In this document: piece by piece, positions 7,033-17,912 of the stretch
Numbering within the stretch: the first letter of the stretch is position 1
Layout: every line of letters starts with the position of its first letter
Source: Chara braunii
Lineage: Eukaryota; Streptophyta; Charophyceae; Charales; Characeae
Assembly (NCBI GenBank): GCA_003427395.1
Contig: BFEA01001178.1
Span: 52,570 to 86,327 of the forward strand
DNA length: 33,758 nucleotides
Direction: 5' to 3'
Translations under genes and position numbers: made by a program
Notes under the pieces: model-generated
Database searches by the model: none
The model's input: the letters and a program-made list of their open reading frames with translations, nothing else
Told to the model about the DNA's origin: nothing

Positions 7033-9347
7033 ATTTGGTGCCTAAGTCTGTTGTTCTTTTCCATTCCAGCGTGGGCGTTGTCTCTGTTAGCCTTTTGCGA
7101 ATTCTTGAGGAGTGTAGACGCAACCTTGTGCATAGTGTTGTTATCAGGTGCTCGGGTGGTGAGTATTTGGTTGATAGATGGAAAGTGTTGAAGAGGTTGT
7201 ACGACGGCTGTGTGGTGTCATGTGTGCATGGATGTTTGGAGTTTCGTTATGCCAGGGGTTGGTTAAGAGGAGGGATTACTTTGGTTTTCGAGAGTGTCGT
7301 GCCTTTTCTCAGCAAATCTTTGGCTTCCAAAGGTCCCTTGTCTGACCTTCTGAGTTGCCCGGCTAGTCGGCGGTCACTGTATTCTTGGGGATTCAGTTGG
7401 CTCGTGTTTGCTTATACTGCGATCAGAACTTTCAGTGAGAAGCGAACGAGGTTTAGACTGCGTTGTATCTTGTCTAAGTGTATTCACGCTCTTTTTGGGA
7501 TTCAGGTTCGGAAGAGATTGGTGATGAGAATTGTGTTCGATGATTCCATTTGTAAAACGAAAGTTACACAGTTGTGTGCTAAGGTTATTTCGTCTCTGGA
7601 CATTGACCAGACATGGAAGGTTATGTTGATCAGGAGAATGCAGGTGGTTTGGTGCCGAAACAAGAATGTCAGCGATTGCATACACAACTTTCATCATTTT
7701 GCGAAGATTGGAGAGGCTGTTTGTACTTGCTAAGTTGCAGATCCTGTTCTTCCCCGAGTTGATGGCCATGTTTCTTTTCTAATTAACGATTGTTCGCTTT
7801 TTCCCTCTTGGATGAAGAACTCCAAAAATATTCTACGTCCTACCTTGTCTTGTTCTACCTCAGGCTTACATAGTCAGCTGATGGACACCTTTTCATCTCA
7901 TACCTCTCTCCCTTCTGTTGATCCTAGGTTCTTTACTGATGACGTGCTTAGTCAATGTTTCCTCCTGCCCCGTGGAAGTGATGTCTCAGTATCGGTTGAT
8001 GAACTGGAGGTTTTTCGTACCCTTCTACATGGCCTTGTCTGTGTTCCTATTGACCATAACATGGGTGACTCTTTTGTCTGTTGTCCCCTCATCTATGCTA
8101 ATGGGATGCGCAAGTTGTTCTTTGGAAATCCATCTTTTCAACCGCAGGAAGGGGACGAGGCGGCTATTTTGGAGTTGTGCTCGGAGGAGTATAAGGAGAA
8201 TGGTTTGTTGAATGTTGGGAAGTGGAAGAAGGACGGTCATGTTGGGAAAGCATATTGCCCGCCTAAACATAAGGATGTGACGTGATGGAAGTCAATTTGT
8301 CCCTCCTTTTCGGAATGTTCGGCAGTTGGTGGGAAATTGGTTTCTCGGGCGGTCAACGCCTTGCTTTGGAATCTCCCCAAGTCTTCCAATCTGAATCTTC
8401 GATGTGCTGATGGGCTTTTAGATTGTCTGCGTATGGTTAACAAAGGACTGAAATCTAATGAGGAGTTAGTAGGTGTTTCTTTTGACGTGAAGGAGATGTT
8501 CTCCAACCTCCCCCATCGATCGATATTGCATGCGTTGTCCTGGGTCATCGGGTCTTGGGAAGAAAAAGATGTGCATGCTGTTGGCGTGAAGAAGCAGGGA
8601 AAAGGCGTAAGGCTGTTGAGAGGAAAATGCGAGGAAGGGTGGAAGAAAATTAGTTTGTCTTGCCTCTTTGATTTCGTATTTTTTGAGCTTAAGTATACCT
8701 TTGCGTCAGCTTCTGGTCACCTGCTTAGACAAATTATGGGAATTCCCATGGGGTAGCCGTCTAGCCCGGCATTGGCGTGTTTGCTTTGTGCTTACAATGA
8801 GTACGTGTTTTTGAATGGTTTGGGGAGTGATCGGAGGTTGTTTCGCGGTTTTCGACTAATAGACGATGTTTCTGTTTTCGTGGTTTGTAAGCAGAATAAT
8901 ATGAGGAGCCATGAATGAGCCGCGGTAATTTGGTTTTGGAAAGGACAAGTTCGGGCGACTGCTGGGATTACTTGGGATGTGTCTTGCAGATCTGTGGAGG
9001 AAAAACTGGTGTTTTGTGTTTTCCATTGACAAAGAATCAGCGGGGGGAAGTGAATGGATCGCTTCAGTTTCAAAATATCCAGGATTTTTCTTCGTTTACG
9101 ACTCACGTAAACTCGACGGCAGAAGATTGTTGTGATCTTGGCTTTCCTTCATCGAGCTAGGACGTTTTCTTTTGTGGAGGGGATGGCTTTTCCTTTCTCG
9201 TCTTCCTTGAAGTGTGAGCTTTGGAAGAGCTACCCCGATGGCTTTTTTGACAATGCCCTGATGAATTTCTCCAGAAAATTTGCGGGGATCTGGAGCGACT
9301 GGATTCCTTTTTTGACCAATTGGGGTCAGTTTCTGAAGAGGTGTTAG
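7029..9347 (+). pseudogene. Penelope-like reverse transcriptase with CxC linker (disrupted)
   Basis: One frame covers most of the span, interrupted by TAA 7731-7733, TGA 8283-8285, TAG 8754-8756 and a pair of compensating frameshifts near 8900-8930 and 9115. A Cys-Thr-Cys motif at 7722-7730 matches the CxC linker of permuted PLEs. RT landmarks are PPKHKDV (about 8259), motif A FDVKEMFSNLPH with Asp codon 8484-8486, motif B GIPMG-stop-PSSPALA (8739-8777), motif C LIDDV with the Asp pair at 8862-8867, and the terminal region ELWKSYPDGFFDNAL. All three catalytic Asp codons survive. The enzyme copies element RNA at the nicked target. Telomerase is the closest RT relative of PLEs. The copy is defective. 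Confidence 0.82.
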
Positions 9348-9456
9348 GATCGGGTCTTGGGAATGGCCCTGGAGTTTAGGGGGAATTGGTAACTTGGAAC
9401 TGCTCAGTGTTGTGACCTGTCAGGGGGTTGCTTGCTGGCGTGTTTCTGTTCTCATG

Positions 9457-10153
9457 ATGTGTTGGGTGGTAGTTCTCAGGCTTTGTTTTTGTTCATTGTT
9501 TTTTCAAGTTGTTTGTGTGACATGGGTCGGGCCCCCATGGTTTCTGCGTTCTGGCCTTTTGAGAACAGGTACTATCGCCATCGTTTTTTTTTCTTTTTTT
9601 CTCTTTTTCGAAGTTTTTTCTTTTTTTTTTTTTTCTTTTTTTTCTTTCTCTTTTTTCCTTGAGGTCTTGAACTGTTAACTTCTACCTTTGGCTCTCTTGA
9701 TAAGGTCCCTGACTCGGTGTCCCCGATGGAGACTTTGTGTCTCTATTTTTGTTGCTAGTATGATGGGCTCGAACTAGTTACGTACGTAGTTGGGTGTAAT
9801 TTTTGGGCTGTCGTGACTTGGTTGAACTTGTGTGGTCCGAAGGTGACGGTGCTTATGATTACGGAGTCTTCTTTTTAGGATATAAGTCCTGTTATTGATG
9901 TCTGTCGCACCGACTTACCAAGGCCCCTGATGATCCTGGCTGGCGACCAGGTGAAACCGGTAGGGTTGCTCACCATTTTTTGCGCTTCAAGTTTTAAGTT
10001 TACTACGTAGCGTTCGGGACATCGTTGTCTTTGTGTACTGTGCCCTACGGGGAATCCTGTCTTTTCTCTCCCCCCTGCATTTCTATCTTCTCTCCTCCCT
10101 TCTTGCTTGTGCTCTTTCAACGATTAGTGTTGGCTTTCCATCTTTAGTCAAGA
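9457..10153 (+). repeat. right pseudo-LTR of the PLE
   Basis: Direct copy of 4135-4916 without the MITE. It starts around ATGTGTTG after the RT stop codon and about 110 bp of 3' untranslated sequence, and ends at TTTAGTCAAGA. It has a longer, rearranged pyrimidine tract at 9583-9658. The sequence after 10153 bears no relation to that after 4916, which fixes the boundary. Confidence 0.88.
9920..9978 (+). ncRNA. hammerhead-ribozyme-like motif, right pseudo-LTR
   Basis: Same architecture as the left copy: CTGATGA 9927-9933, helix II CCTGG/CCAGG, GAAA 9953-9956, helix III ACC/GGT (9956-9958 with 9964-9966). The residue at the predicted cleavage position is T9967 instead of C, still allowed by the NUH rule. 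One helix I pair is lost by a G to A change. The U-U mismatch at the base of helix II is shared with the left copy. Confidence 0.5.
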
Positions 10154-11600
10154 CATTCGTCTGCTGGAGAGTGGGCGGCTCTAGAACATTCGTGTTTTTC
10201 GTAGGTTCTTCTTTTTGGTAACATGTCTCTCAACAAGAAAAGTTTTTGGACCGCGGGGTGCGTGCGTGGCCTGAACTGTGAGATTTTAGTCGTCGGATGT
10301 AGGCGGATTCTCATCTGGTGGCTGTTTTTTGCATTTGGATGTCCGCCACACTCTATATGGTCGCCACGTTGCATTTTTCCTCTAATCACGGTTGGCCATG
10401 TGATGAACGCTTGTGAGGCGTTGGATGTAAAATCTGAAGCGTCTGACGCGCCCTGAAAAGATCTTGGGCGTGCGATGTGCCTCCGATCGTTGGTTTTCAT
10501 TTCGTTTCGTTGTTCTTTTTTTTGTCTTTTTGTTCTTTGTTCTTTTCTTTTTTGTTGGTTTTTTTTTCTGTTTCTTTTTGTTTTTGTGGTTTCGTTTGGA
10601 AGGCCAGATCCGCAAACTTTTGAATAGCGGAGCCGAGTTCGAATCCGGAGGCCGAGTGAATGGCTTAGCCGCAAACTGTTCAAAGCAGAGGCATCGCCGC
10701 CGGGGGAGAAAAAAAAGGAAACGTAGCGGGACATCTGGATTTGCACTCCGTTGGGCGGGGGGGGAGGGGGGAAGGGGGGAAGGGGAAGGAAACCTACACG
10801 ATGCACCTGCCAACGTGACCTACCTGCACTACCGGACAAAAAACAAAAAATGAAAGGGCAGGTATATCGGAGTGGCTTGGGTATAGGGTCATTTGCTGTG
10901 GCTTGACCTTCGGGCTATTAGGTGTTCCGCTATTAATAATTGACCTCCTTAAAAGGGAGGGGGTGCCCGCGTTAAAACGAAAGAGAACAAGGGGGGGGGG
11001 AGGAAGAAAAAAAAAAAAGGAAGGCATCGGGGTGGCCAGGGTACAGGTATCAATTGACCACATTAACAGAGAGGGCAAGTACCAGTAACGAACACGTAGG
11101 GCCCGAAAGTGGCCCGTCAAGATCCTGGTGCCGCGGAGGCAAAAAAGTTGGCTGGGTGTCTTGAAGGACCGTCGATCAGGCGAGCCGATCGGCACCGTGG
11201 TTGATTTCATACTTCATGCCGGGGTGTGTGCATGGCTTGAACTGCCAGTGTGAAATTCATACAACCCACAACTTCCAAGAGTCATGCGCTGATGGGAATG
11301 CTACGTAATGGGACAGAAACATAGTGATTACGTTGTCGTGAGGGGGGGGTATCCACCGCGCCTTAATGCGGCCCCTCCTCTTTGGCTGCTACCACACCTT
11401 CGACATGCACCCTGACCAGCCAGTCGCGCTCCCTGCACAGATCAACCCCTAACACCAAAGGTAACTCGCACCCCGCCTTTCCCCCTTTTGCACCTCCCCA
11501 GTCCGTTCCCAGCTCCAAGCCCCATTGCCACTCACTCACACCTACGGTGTGTTCTGTCCATAGAGTATTCGTGACCAGTCAATCATTTCTTACCGAGGGC
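10154..11600. other. no gene; low-complexity and short repeats
   Basis: Contains a T-rich block (10500-10600), a G-rich block (10752-10795), G and A runs at 10991-11020 and 11341-11348, and a short direct repeat (GGGGTG-T/C-GTGC-A/G-TGG) at about 10254 and 11221. The word GTTCGAATCC at 10629 resembles a pol III B box, but no convincing A box accompanies it. I see no coding frame with recognisable content. Confidence 0.5.
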
Positions 11601-12560
11601 AGGCTGGCAACAGTGCACCCGAGCACTGATGCAGAGCTCCAATGTAACTACGCGTACGGCGTTTGCACTCGGAGCGCGGAGAGAACCTCTAAGTTGGGCT
11701 TGCACCAGGTACAGGTCTAGGACGCTTATGTCAAAGCACGTGCTATGTGGGCATTGAAGTTTCGAGCTTAGTCGCGCACCAAATATGGATCCAGAACGCA
11801 AAACGAGGACTTCCAACTTGGCTTTAGATACAGAACTTTACGTAGTGCGAGTATCTGAACGACTTCGAACTTTGTATAGACACCGAACTCAGGAGGCAGT
11901 GTACGTGCAGTGCGGATATTCAAGCTTCAAACTTAGTCACGTGCAGTGTACCGATATAGAACTCAAAAAAAGGACTTCGAACTTGGTACAGGTACGGAAC
12001 CTCACACAGTCCGAGTATTCGAATGACTCCGAACTACCGAAGTCAGATGGCAATGCACGTGTAGGGCGGAGGTTCAAGCTTTGATCTTAGTCACATGCAG
12101 AGTACAGATACAAAACTCAAAAAAAGGAAGGACTTCAAACTTAGTATGGATACAGAACTTCGCACAGTCCGAGTATTCGAATCGGCTTCGAACTTGGTAT
12201 AGATACCGAAGTCAGATGACAGTGCACGTATAGTGCGGAGGTTCAAGCTTCGAACTTAGTCATATGCAGAATACAGATACAAAACTTAAAAAAAAGGACT
12301 TCGAACTTGGTAAAAGTACAGAACTTCACATGACTTCAAACTTGGTATAGAAAGCGAACCCAGACGGCAGTGCATGCATAAAGCGGACGTCCAAGCTTCG
12401 AACCTGGTCACACACGGAGTATCGATGCAAAAGCCCAAAAAAAACTCCGAATTGGCTTCAAATGGCAGCGCGAGTACAGCGTGGGCACTCAGAGCACTAA
12501 ACTTCAAATGGCAGCAATCTCACTGCGCAAGCTCACAAAGCGTTCGGGAACTTCGAAGGC
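11600..12560. repeat. diverged ~150-170-bp satellite, about five units
   Basis: The anchor CAAGCTTCGAACTTAGTCAC or a close variant recurs at about 11757, 11921, 12075, 12244 and 12392. Each unit contains A-runs after CAAAACTCA, one or more ACTTCGAACTTGGTA words and GAGTATTCGAA. The palindrome TTCGAA is frequent. Units differ by substitutions and deletions, so the array is old. No open frame is conserved between units. Confidence 0.8.
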
Positions 12561-12850
12561 GGTCACCCCACAGCAGCACTCTCACTGCGCCTGAGCTGTG
12601 CGAGCTGGCAGTGCGCTCAAGCACGTGAGAGACGGGCATGCATCACGCACAGCTGGCAGTCTTCGGGCTTGATCTGTCGCCACGCTAAGGAACTCGGGGA
12701 CCACGAGGGTGGTCATACAGCGAAAAACAATTTCCACCTGGCAGAGCTCGTACTGTGTCGGGCTCTCAAGCACTTCGAAGGTGGTTGTACATCAGGCGCA
12801 AACGACAGTCTTCGACTTTTGTTACGTGAAGGAGCTTGTACGCCCGCTAC
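12561..12850. other. no gene recognised
   Basis: The array fades out here into sequence with GGGAACTTCGAAGG-like words (about 12547 and 12770) that may be further decayed satellite. No coding frame or RNA gene is recognisable. Confidence 0.4.
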
Positions 12851-13760
12851 CTCCCTCTTTCTTTCTTCCTCGGTTTGATACTTTCTCTCTCCCTCTCTCT
12901 CTCCCTTTCTCTCCCTGACCCGAAGCACAAGGCACCGCGTCGCGCGACGAGCGCACTATGGCTCCCCCCTCTCTCTCTCGCACGCTTCGACCCTCTCTCT
13001 CTCTCTCTTCCTCTCTTTTTCTCTGTCTCTTCCTTTTCTCCCTCCCACTCTTGTTCGGCTGCGTGAGTCGAGCGCTGCGAGCTCAGACCTCCCGCGCTCA
13101 GCTTCCCGGAGTGGCGCCCGCTTTCAAACTCTCTCGTCCTATCTCCCCCGTCCACTCTCTCTCTCTTGCGCCGTCTCCCTTGTCTCGGTCGCGTCTCCCT
13201 CCCCCTTTCTCTGTAGTGGCCCGCAGCGATCAGCGGGCGTCGTCGCCTTCGTATATCCCCACCGGGCGCCCACCGGGACGGAGCGTGGTGTCGCTTGCTC
13301 GTACGACTGTCGGTCGTCACCCTCCTCTCCGTCTCTCCCCCTTACTCTCTCCCCTTTTGTGTGCACCGAGCGCAGACGTGACACTGTGCGCTAGAGCGGC
13401 GGCCTCGTGCGTCGAGCGTCCGTACGCATCTCGTTCCTCCGTGCACGAATGTTCCCCCCCTCCCACGTGCGCCTCCCCCTCTTCGCTCCTCGCCTCTCTC
13501 TACCTCTTCCTCTCTTGCGCCCCCTCTCTCTCTAACTCTCTTCTTCCTAGTAGCGGCGCCGTACGTGGCCCGAGCGCCAGTCTCCCCCGAGCGCCCGTTT
13601 TCCCTGGGGCTCTCTCTTCCTCCCGTTCGCTGATGTCGAGAGTAGAGCCCCCCTTCTCCTCTCTTCCCCTCTATCACTGCGCGACCCGAACTTGAGCTCC
13701 CGCGCCTCCTACCTTTCTATCTTCCCTCTCTTGCTCTTTCCCTCCCTTCTTTTATACCTC
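12851..13760. repeat. CT-rich low-complexity region
   Basis: Dense CTCTCT and CCCTCTC runs interspersed with GC-rich sequence. Long Ser/Pro/Leu or Arg/Glu frames on both strands follow from the strand bias rather than from a gene. It could be a decayed microsatellite field or the pyrimidine-rich leader of an unrecognised unit. Confidence 0.7.
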
Positions 13761-13849
13761 ACCTCCCCTTTTCCTCCTGCTACTCGTTCGCCACTTCGCC
13801 ACTCAACTGCGCTGAACTCAAAATTTTCGCGAAAATTCCTCTTTTTTCC

Positions 13850-14110
13850 CACCTTCTTCGCTCCTGCTTATCCGTTTGGCTTCTTTTTCGTTCGCACGTA
13901 CCTCGTCTCTTCCAGTAGGATGCTCGGACGCGGATCGCAAGAGGTGGCCGATCTTCAAAGTCTTACAAGGATTCTCAAAGCTCCAAACTCCTCTTTTCCC
14001 GCCTTCTAAATCCCCTCCTTCTTTGCTCCTGCTTATCCCTTCGCTTCCTCTCTCGCTTGCTCGTACCTCGTCTCCTCCCGTAGGATGCTCAGATGCGGGT
14101 CGCAGGCGGT
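13850..14110. repeat. ~168-bp tandem duplication
   Basis: The block CTCCTGCTTATCC...GTACCTCGTCTC...GTAGGATGCTC...GCGG at about 13860-13945 recurs at 14028-14110 with scattered substitutions. Both copies are followed by TTTTCCCGCC-type sequence. There is no coding content. Confidence 0.7.
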
Positions 14111-15413
14111 TCCAATCTTTGAATTTTCCCGCCTCTTACCTTCTTCTTGCTGCTTCTTCCATCCGCCTTGAACCCTCCCCCTCCAATGGGAAACGGCTAC
14201 GCCGAGCGAAGTTAGCTTCACGCCGATCTTCTGCAAACTTCTCCAACCCACGGCTTTCTATCAAGAAAATGGAGAAGCGCGCACCCCCTCTATGAGACAG
14301 TTATCAAGAACTCACGGACGCGCGCTCTTTAGTCGAAGGGTTTATTCGGTGGCCGTTGACAACCCAATTCTCCCTCTGCTCCTACATTATGGTTGGCATC
14401 CGAGCGACACAACCATTGGAGGTGCAAGAGGTCACGCCCAACTGTCCTTCGGTCCTCTGCTAATCGTCGGTGTCTGACTATTACCCAATGGAGCCCACTC
14501 TGATCTTCGCCTCGCATTGCGGCAATTGAACTGGAATTGATCCCCCATTATGGAGCCAATTTCGGCGGATTAATCGATCACCCCGCGCCGATTGTCACCG
14601 GCTGATTACATCCTCCCTGGTTGAGAAGTTTCGAACCTCCCCCAGGGCGGTCGCATCGTATTCCCGCAGGACCGTCGGTACCTGGATTGAGTCGGCTTAC
14701 CCGGATCATCCTATCGGGGCGGAAGTGGCAAGCTCGCTGGCAGTCCTGGCCGCACCTTCCTCCACCATGCCCACTTTGTCAAGTAAGTCGGCCTCTGCCA
14801 TTAGCTCCCGAGTGGCTGGCTTTCTGTATCGTGACCCCATTTCTCGGCGTGGCCAATGCATGTCCGTAGTGGCACAACTGCTGCCTACATCAAACTCGTG
14901 CTTCTCCCCAGGCTCCCTCATTTACGGGTCTCTTATCAAAGTCCGCCCCCTTGTCTCTTTTCCCAGAGCGCGGCCTTGAAAAAACTATGATCTTTGCAGT
15001 CCACGCGACCCCGTCGGAGACTGCTGTGTTGGCCACTCCTTTGGCTCGCGCGAAGGTTAGTACGGGGCCCGGACCCCCAAGATCTTTCCAAAAAAAACTT
15101 AGGCACACGCATTCATTCAACAAACCCACAAAGAAACAAGCGACAAGGAAAAATATTTTTCCTTTATCTTTAGAAAGGGGCATCCGGCTGGTAGGCAGCC
15201 GCCCGACAACCAGCCCACACCCCAATTCTCGCCGTCCCCGGCGAGCCCCTTTCCGCATCCCCAGTGGTCCCTTGTTCTACCCCCGACATATTTCTCTTCC
15301 CATGGCTTGCATCACCACCCTCATCGGATCACGTTCCCCCCTTCTTTCCTTCGCAGATTGATTTTCTCTACTATGATACAAGACTTAACTTCTTGGTTGC
15401 TAAACGCCATTGC
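14111..15413. other. no gene recognised
   Basis: Mixed-composition DNA with short frames on both strands, none with recognisable motifs. This is where the 3' LTR of the minus-strand gypsy element would be expected, but I could not match it to sequence right of 24107, so no LTR is claimed. Confidence 0.45.
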
Positions 15414-15575
15414 CTAATTATGGTACAACGCCCCTTAGCTTTCCCCCCCTTTGGAATTGCGATCCATGTTTCTCCTAGCTATGGTACAACCTCCTTTAGT
15501 CTTCCTTCTTTTGGAACTATGATACATGTCTCCCTTGACTAGTGCACAACCCCCTTCTTTTTCCCAAGGAATTCT
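15414..15575. repeat. ~62-bp tandem repeat
   Basis: Two full units and a partial third beginning CTAATTATGGTACAAC, CTAGCTATGGTACAAC and CTAGTGCACAAC at about 15414, 15476 and 15538, each continuing with CCCCTTnnn and TTTTGGAA words. It lies immediately beyond the 3' coding end of the gypsy element. Confidence 0.75.
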
Positions 15576-16249
15576 ATACCCGTTTTCGTCTCCTCATTCT
15601 CCTATCTCGCCTCTCTCTCTTTCGTTTCCTCTCTTTTCTCTCGCGTCTGACTCTCAAGGCTTTCTTCGAAGCGCTCCTCCTCGCTCTCAATCTGCGCTTC
15701 TCTGGCTGATCCGTATCACTGTCATCTTCTCTTGGTTGTTTCTTCCTTCTAGGGGTCTTTGGCAGAGGAGGTCTCTGAACCTTATACCCTTTCTTAGGTG
15801 GTCGTGAAGAGCCTCCTTGTTTCGAAGTCTCGCTCTTCTCGTAAGCGACGGTCCCTTTCGCGTCGATTGTTTCCTTCCCTTTCCTTTTTGGGTCTTTTCC
15901 AAGTGTCCCTCTCCATCGGAAAAGTTTGAGGCAAGCTCCCGTGATAGGGTCCCGTCCCATCTAATTCGGCAAGAAGATACGCTCCCCCATCCAATCTCTT
16001 TAGGATCCGATACGGTCTCATCCACCGGTTGACCAGCTTCCTGCTCCAAGTCTTTTCTAACGACGAGTCGTACATCAAGACGAGGTCATTAGTCCCTATC
16101 GGTTTTCGTCGGACCCTCAAATTCTTGTCCCACCTCTCTTTCCCTTTTATCCTTTCCTTCTCGATGTTTTGGCCTGCCTCGATAAGTCCGGCGTCAAGAT
16201 TTTTGGCTATTTGTTGTATCCTTGCCTCCAACAACTCGCCCCTTGTCAT
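15574..16249 (-). pseudogene. integrase C-terminal region with GPY/F-like module and basic tail
   Basis: The frame 15794-16249 continues the integrase frame. It contains RRKPIGTNDLVLMYDSSLE, then KLVNRWMRPYRILKRLDGGA and YLLAELDGT, the GPY/F-type module that binds DNA after the catalytic core. A Lys/Arg/Glu-rich tail follows. The tail appears to continue after a frameshift in the frame 15574-15960 (KKGYKVQRPPLPKTPRRKK). No chromodomain is recognised. Confidence 0.8.
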
Positions 16250-17289
16250 GTTGGTCCTCCACGAGACACTCGTCCAAGTGTTGACGTGGAATTCGATGGG
16301 CAGCAGGCAGTGCCTACCGAACCGAAGCGTATAAGGGGGATAACTTGTGCTTGATTTGACCGTGATGCCGTTGGCCCAAACGGCATAGCGTAAGTACTTT
16401 GGCCATTGTTCCTCTCACCCCTTGCACTAGTTCGCTAAAGCACCCACCAGCGTCTGGTGCCCTCTCTCGACCGGAGCATTGCTTTGTGGGTGGTAGGCGG
16501 TTGTGTAGGCCGCTCTAATCCCGACTCTTTTCAATATCTCCTTGACCTTTTGCCTCAGGAACTCGGACCCCCTATCCATGACGATCTTCCCGACACACCC
16601 GTATCTCGCGATGTACTCTACGAGGAAATCACTTACTTCCTCGGCCGTCTTTTACTTAATGGCCTTGGCTTCAACGAGCCCCGTGAGGTCATCCCGGGCA
16701 TTAATAATGTACCGAAGCCCACCGACTCCTTTGGGCATGGTTACCAAGTCAATGTGAACCTTCTCGCCCGGAATGGTGGGGAGCAAAGGGACAAGGGGTT
16801 CCTTATAGCGAACGGTCGCCCTCTTTTGGTGGGCTTCACAGGTCGAACAGTATTTCTCTACCTCCTCGTATTGTCCATCCCACCAATAAAGTCGTCGAAC
16901 CTTATCAAACGTCACTTTGACTCCCCGATGTCCGCTGACGACCCCGTCGTGTAACTCTTCTATGACCGCTCTCTTTTCTTCCGGATCGCAAAGAACTCTC
17001 ATGGGGATTGCGAACTTGGTGGGCCTCTTAAAGAGGTGCCCTCCTCGTAAACAATACCCGAATGCCTCCCTCTTAACTACTTCGGTGCCTTCCTCCCTGC
17101 CTGCCAGGTGTAACCCTATATCGTGGTATTTTCCATCGTAAAGGTTTGCGAGGAACGTCCTAGGGCTTTTATCTTCCTCTCGGACGGTCATCGCTACTTG
17201 CGCCTTGTTAGTGGCGACTTGGATTATCTCGCCATCGGACATCGATAGCCTTGCTTCCTCCGATTTCGGATAATCCTCTTCTCGGATTG
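16250..17289 (-). pseudogene. Ty3/gypsy integrase (zinc finger and DDE core)
   Basis: The N-terminal zinc-binding region has His and Cys pairs in HDGVVSGH and CSTC (about 16830-16960). The catalytic residues are D in HIDLV (16748-16750), D in MDRGSEF (16574-16576) and E in APVERGH (16466-16468). There are exactly 35 residues between the last two, the DD35E signature. In-frame stops lie at 16652-16654 (TAA), 16427-16429 (TAG) and 16415-16417 (TGA). It would insert element cDNA into the host genome if intact. Catalytic residues are kept but the frame is broken. Confidence 0.88.
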
Positions 17290-17912
17290 GGAGTCGGGAC
17301 AACCCGTCAGCGACCTGATTTTTGGCCCCAGAGATCCTTTCGACCCTATAATCGTAGAGCCTGATATGGATCATCCACCTAGCAATAGTCGGGTCGGTTA
17401 GCGAGAAATCCTTTTGGAGGACCGCGGCTACCGCGGTCGGATCCACCCTTAGCAGAAATCGTCGTCCCGTAGATCTAGTGGCGGAAGGTCTTCAGGCAAT
17501 GTAATACTCCCAGCACTTCTTTTTTGAACTAGCTGTCGTTTCTCTCGGCAAGGTTTAAGGCCCGACTTTCAAATCACAGGGGTTTTTCCTTCCCGCCTCG
17601 ATCCTTTTGAGACAGAAGCCCCCCTACGGAACATGGTTCTGCGTCCGTAGAAACTATGAATGGACGGTTTTCCTCGTCCTCGAAGAACGGAACGCCTAGG
17701 ACTTGTCCTCCTTCCCGGAATTCCCCCTTAAGAGTTTCCATGGCCGCGGCATGATCCTTTCCCCAGACCCATCCCTCAACTTTCCTAAGCAGCCGTCTAA
17801 GCGGCCCCGCCTTCTCGCTGTAGGCTTTTATAAAGATCCTCCAGTAGCCCACCACCCCTAGAAATTGCCTAAACTCCGTGATTGATTTCATTGGCGACGG
17901 CCAGGTCATCAA
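17290..17912 (-). pseudogene. RT connection and RNase H
   Basis: The frame 17574-17912 holds the RT thumb/connection (FRQFLGVVGYWRIFIKAYSE, PLRRLL) and the start of RNase H (FIVSTDAEPCSVGGLLSQ with the first catalytic Asp). After TGA/TAG stops and a frameshift, the remainder reads ERND, HCLKTFRH and IHIRLYDYRVERISGAKNQ followed by VADGLSRLP. RNase H removes template RNA during reverse transcription. Stops lie in 17446-17580. Confidence 0.85.

Larger units (their letters stand above)
4135..10153 (+). mobile_element. Penelope-like element with N-terminal GIY-YIG endonuclease (Chlamys-like)
   Basis: Direct repeats of 782 bp (675 bp without the MITE) and 697 bp enclose, in order, a CCHC/coiled-coil gag-like region, a GIY-YIG endonuclease, a CxC motif and a reverse transcriptase with PLE-type motifs. 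Endonuclease before RT plus a CxC linker defines the permuted Naiad/Chlamys PLE clade. Pseudo-LTRs and tandem arrangement are PLE traits. The element carries several frameshifts and in-frame stops, so it cannot be autonomous as assembled. Both repeats hold a hammerhead-like motif. Assignment to PLE is firm; the Chlamys sub-branch is inferred from gene order and the likely host lineage. Confidence 0.85.

Noticed and set aside
10590-10725. Possible SINE with B-box-like GTTCGAATCC and an A-rich stretch
   Set aside because: No A box at the right distance, no target-site duplication, and the A-rich stretch is short.
12847-13695. Overlapping 100-245-codon frames on both strands
   Set aside because: Composition is dictated by CT-rich low-complexity DNA; no motifs or conserved domains.
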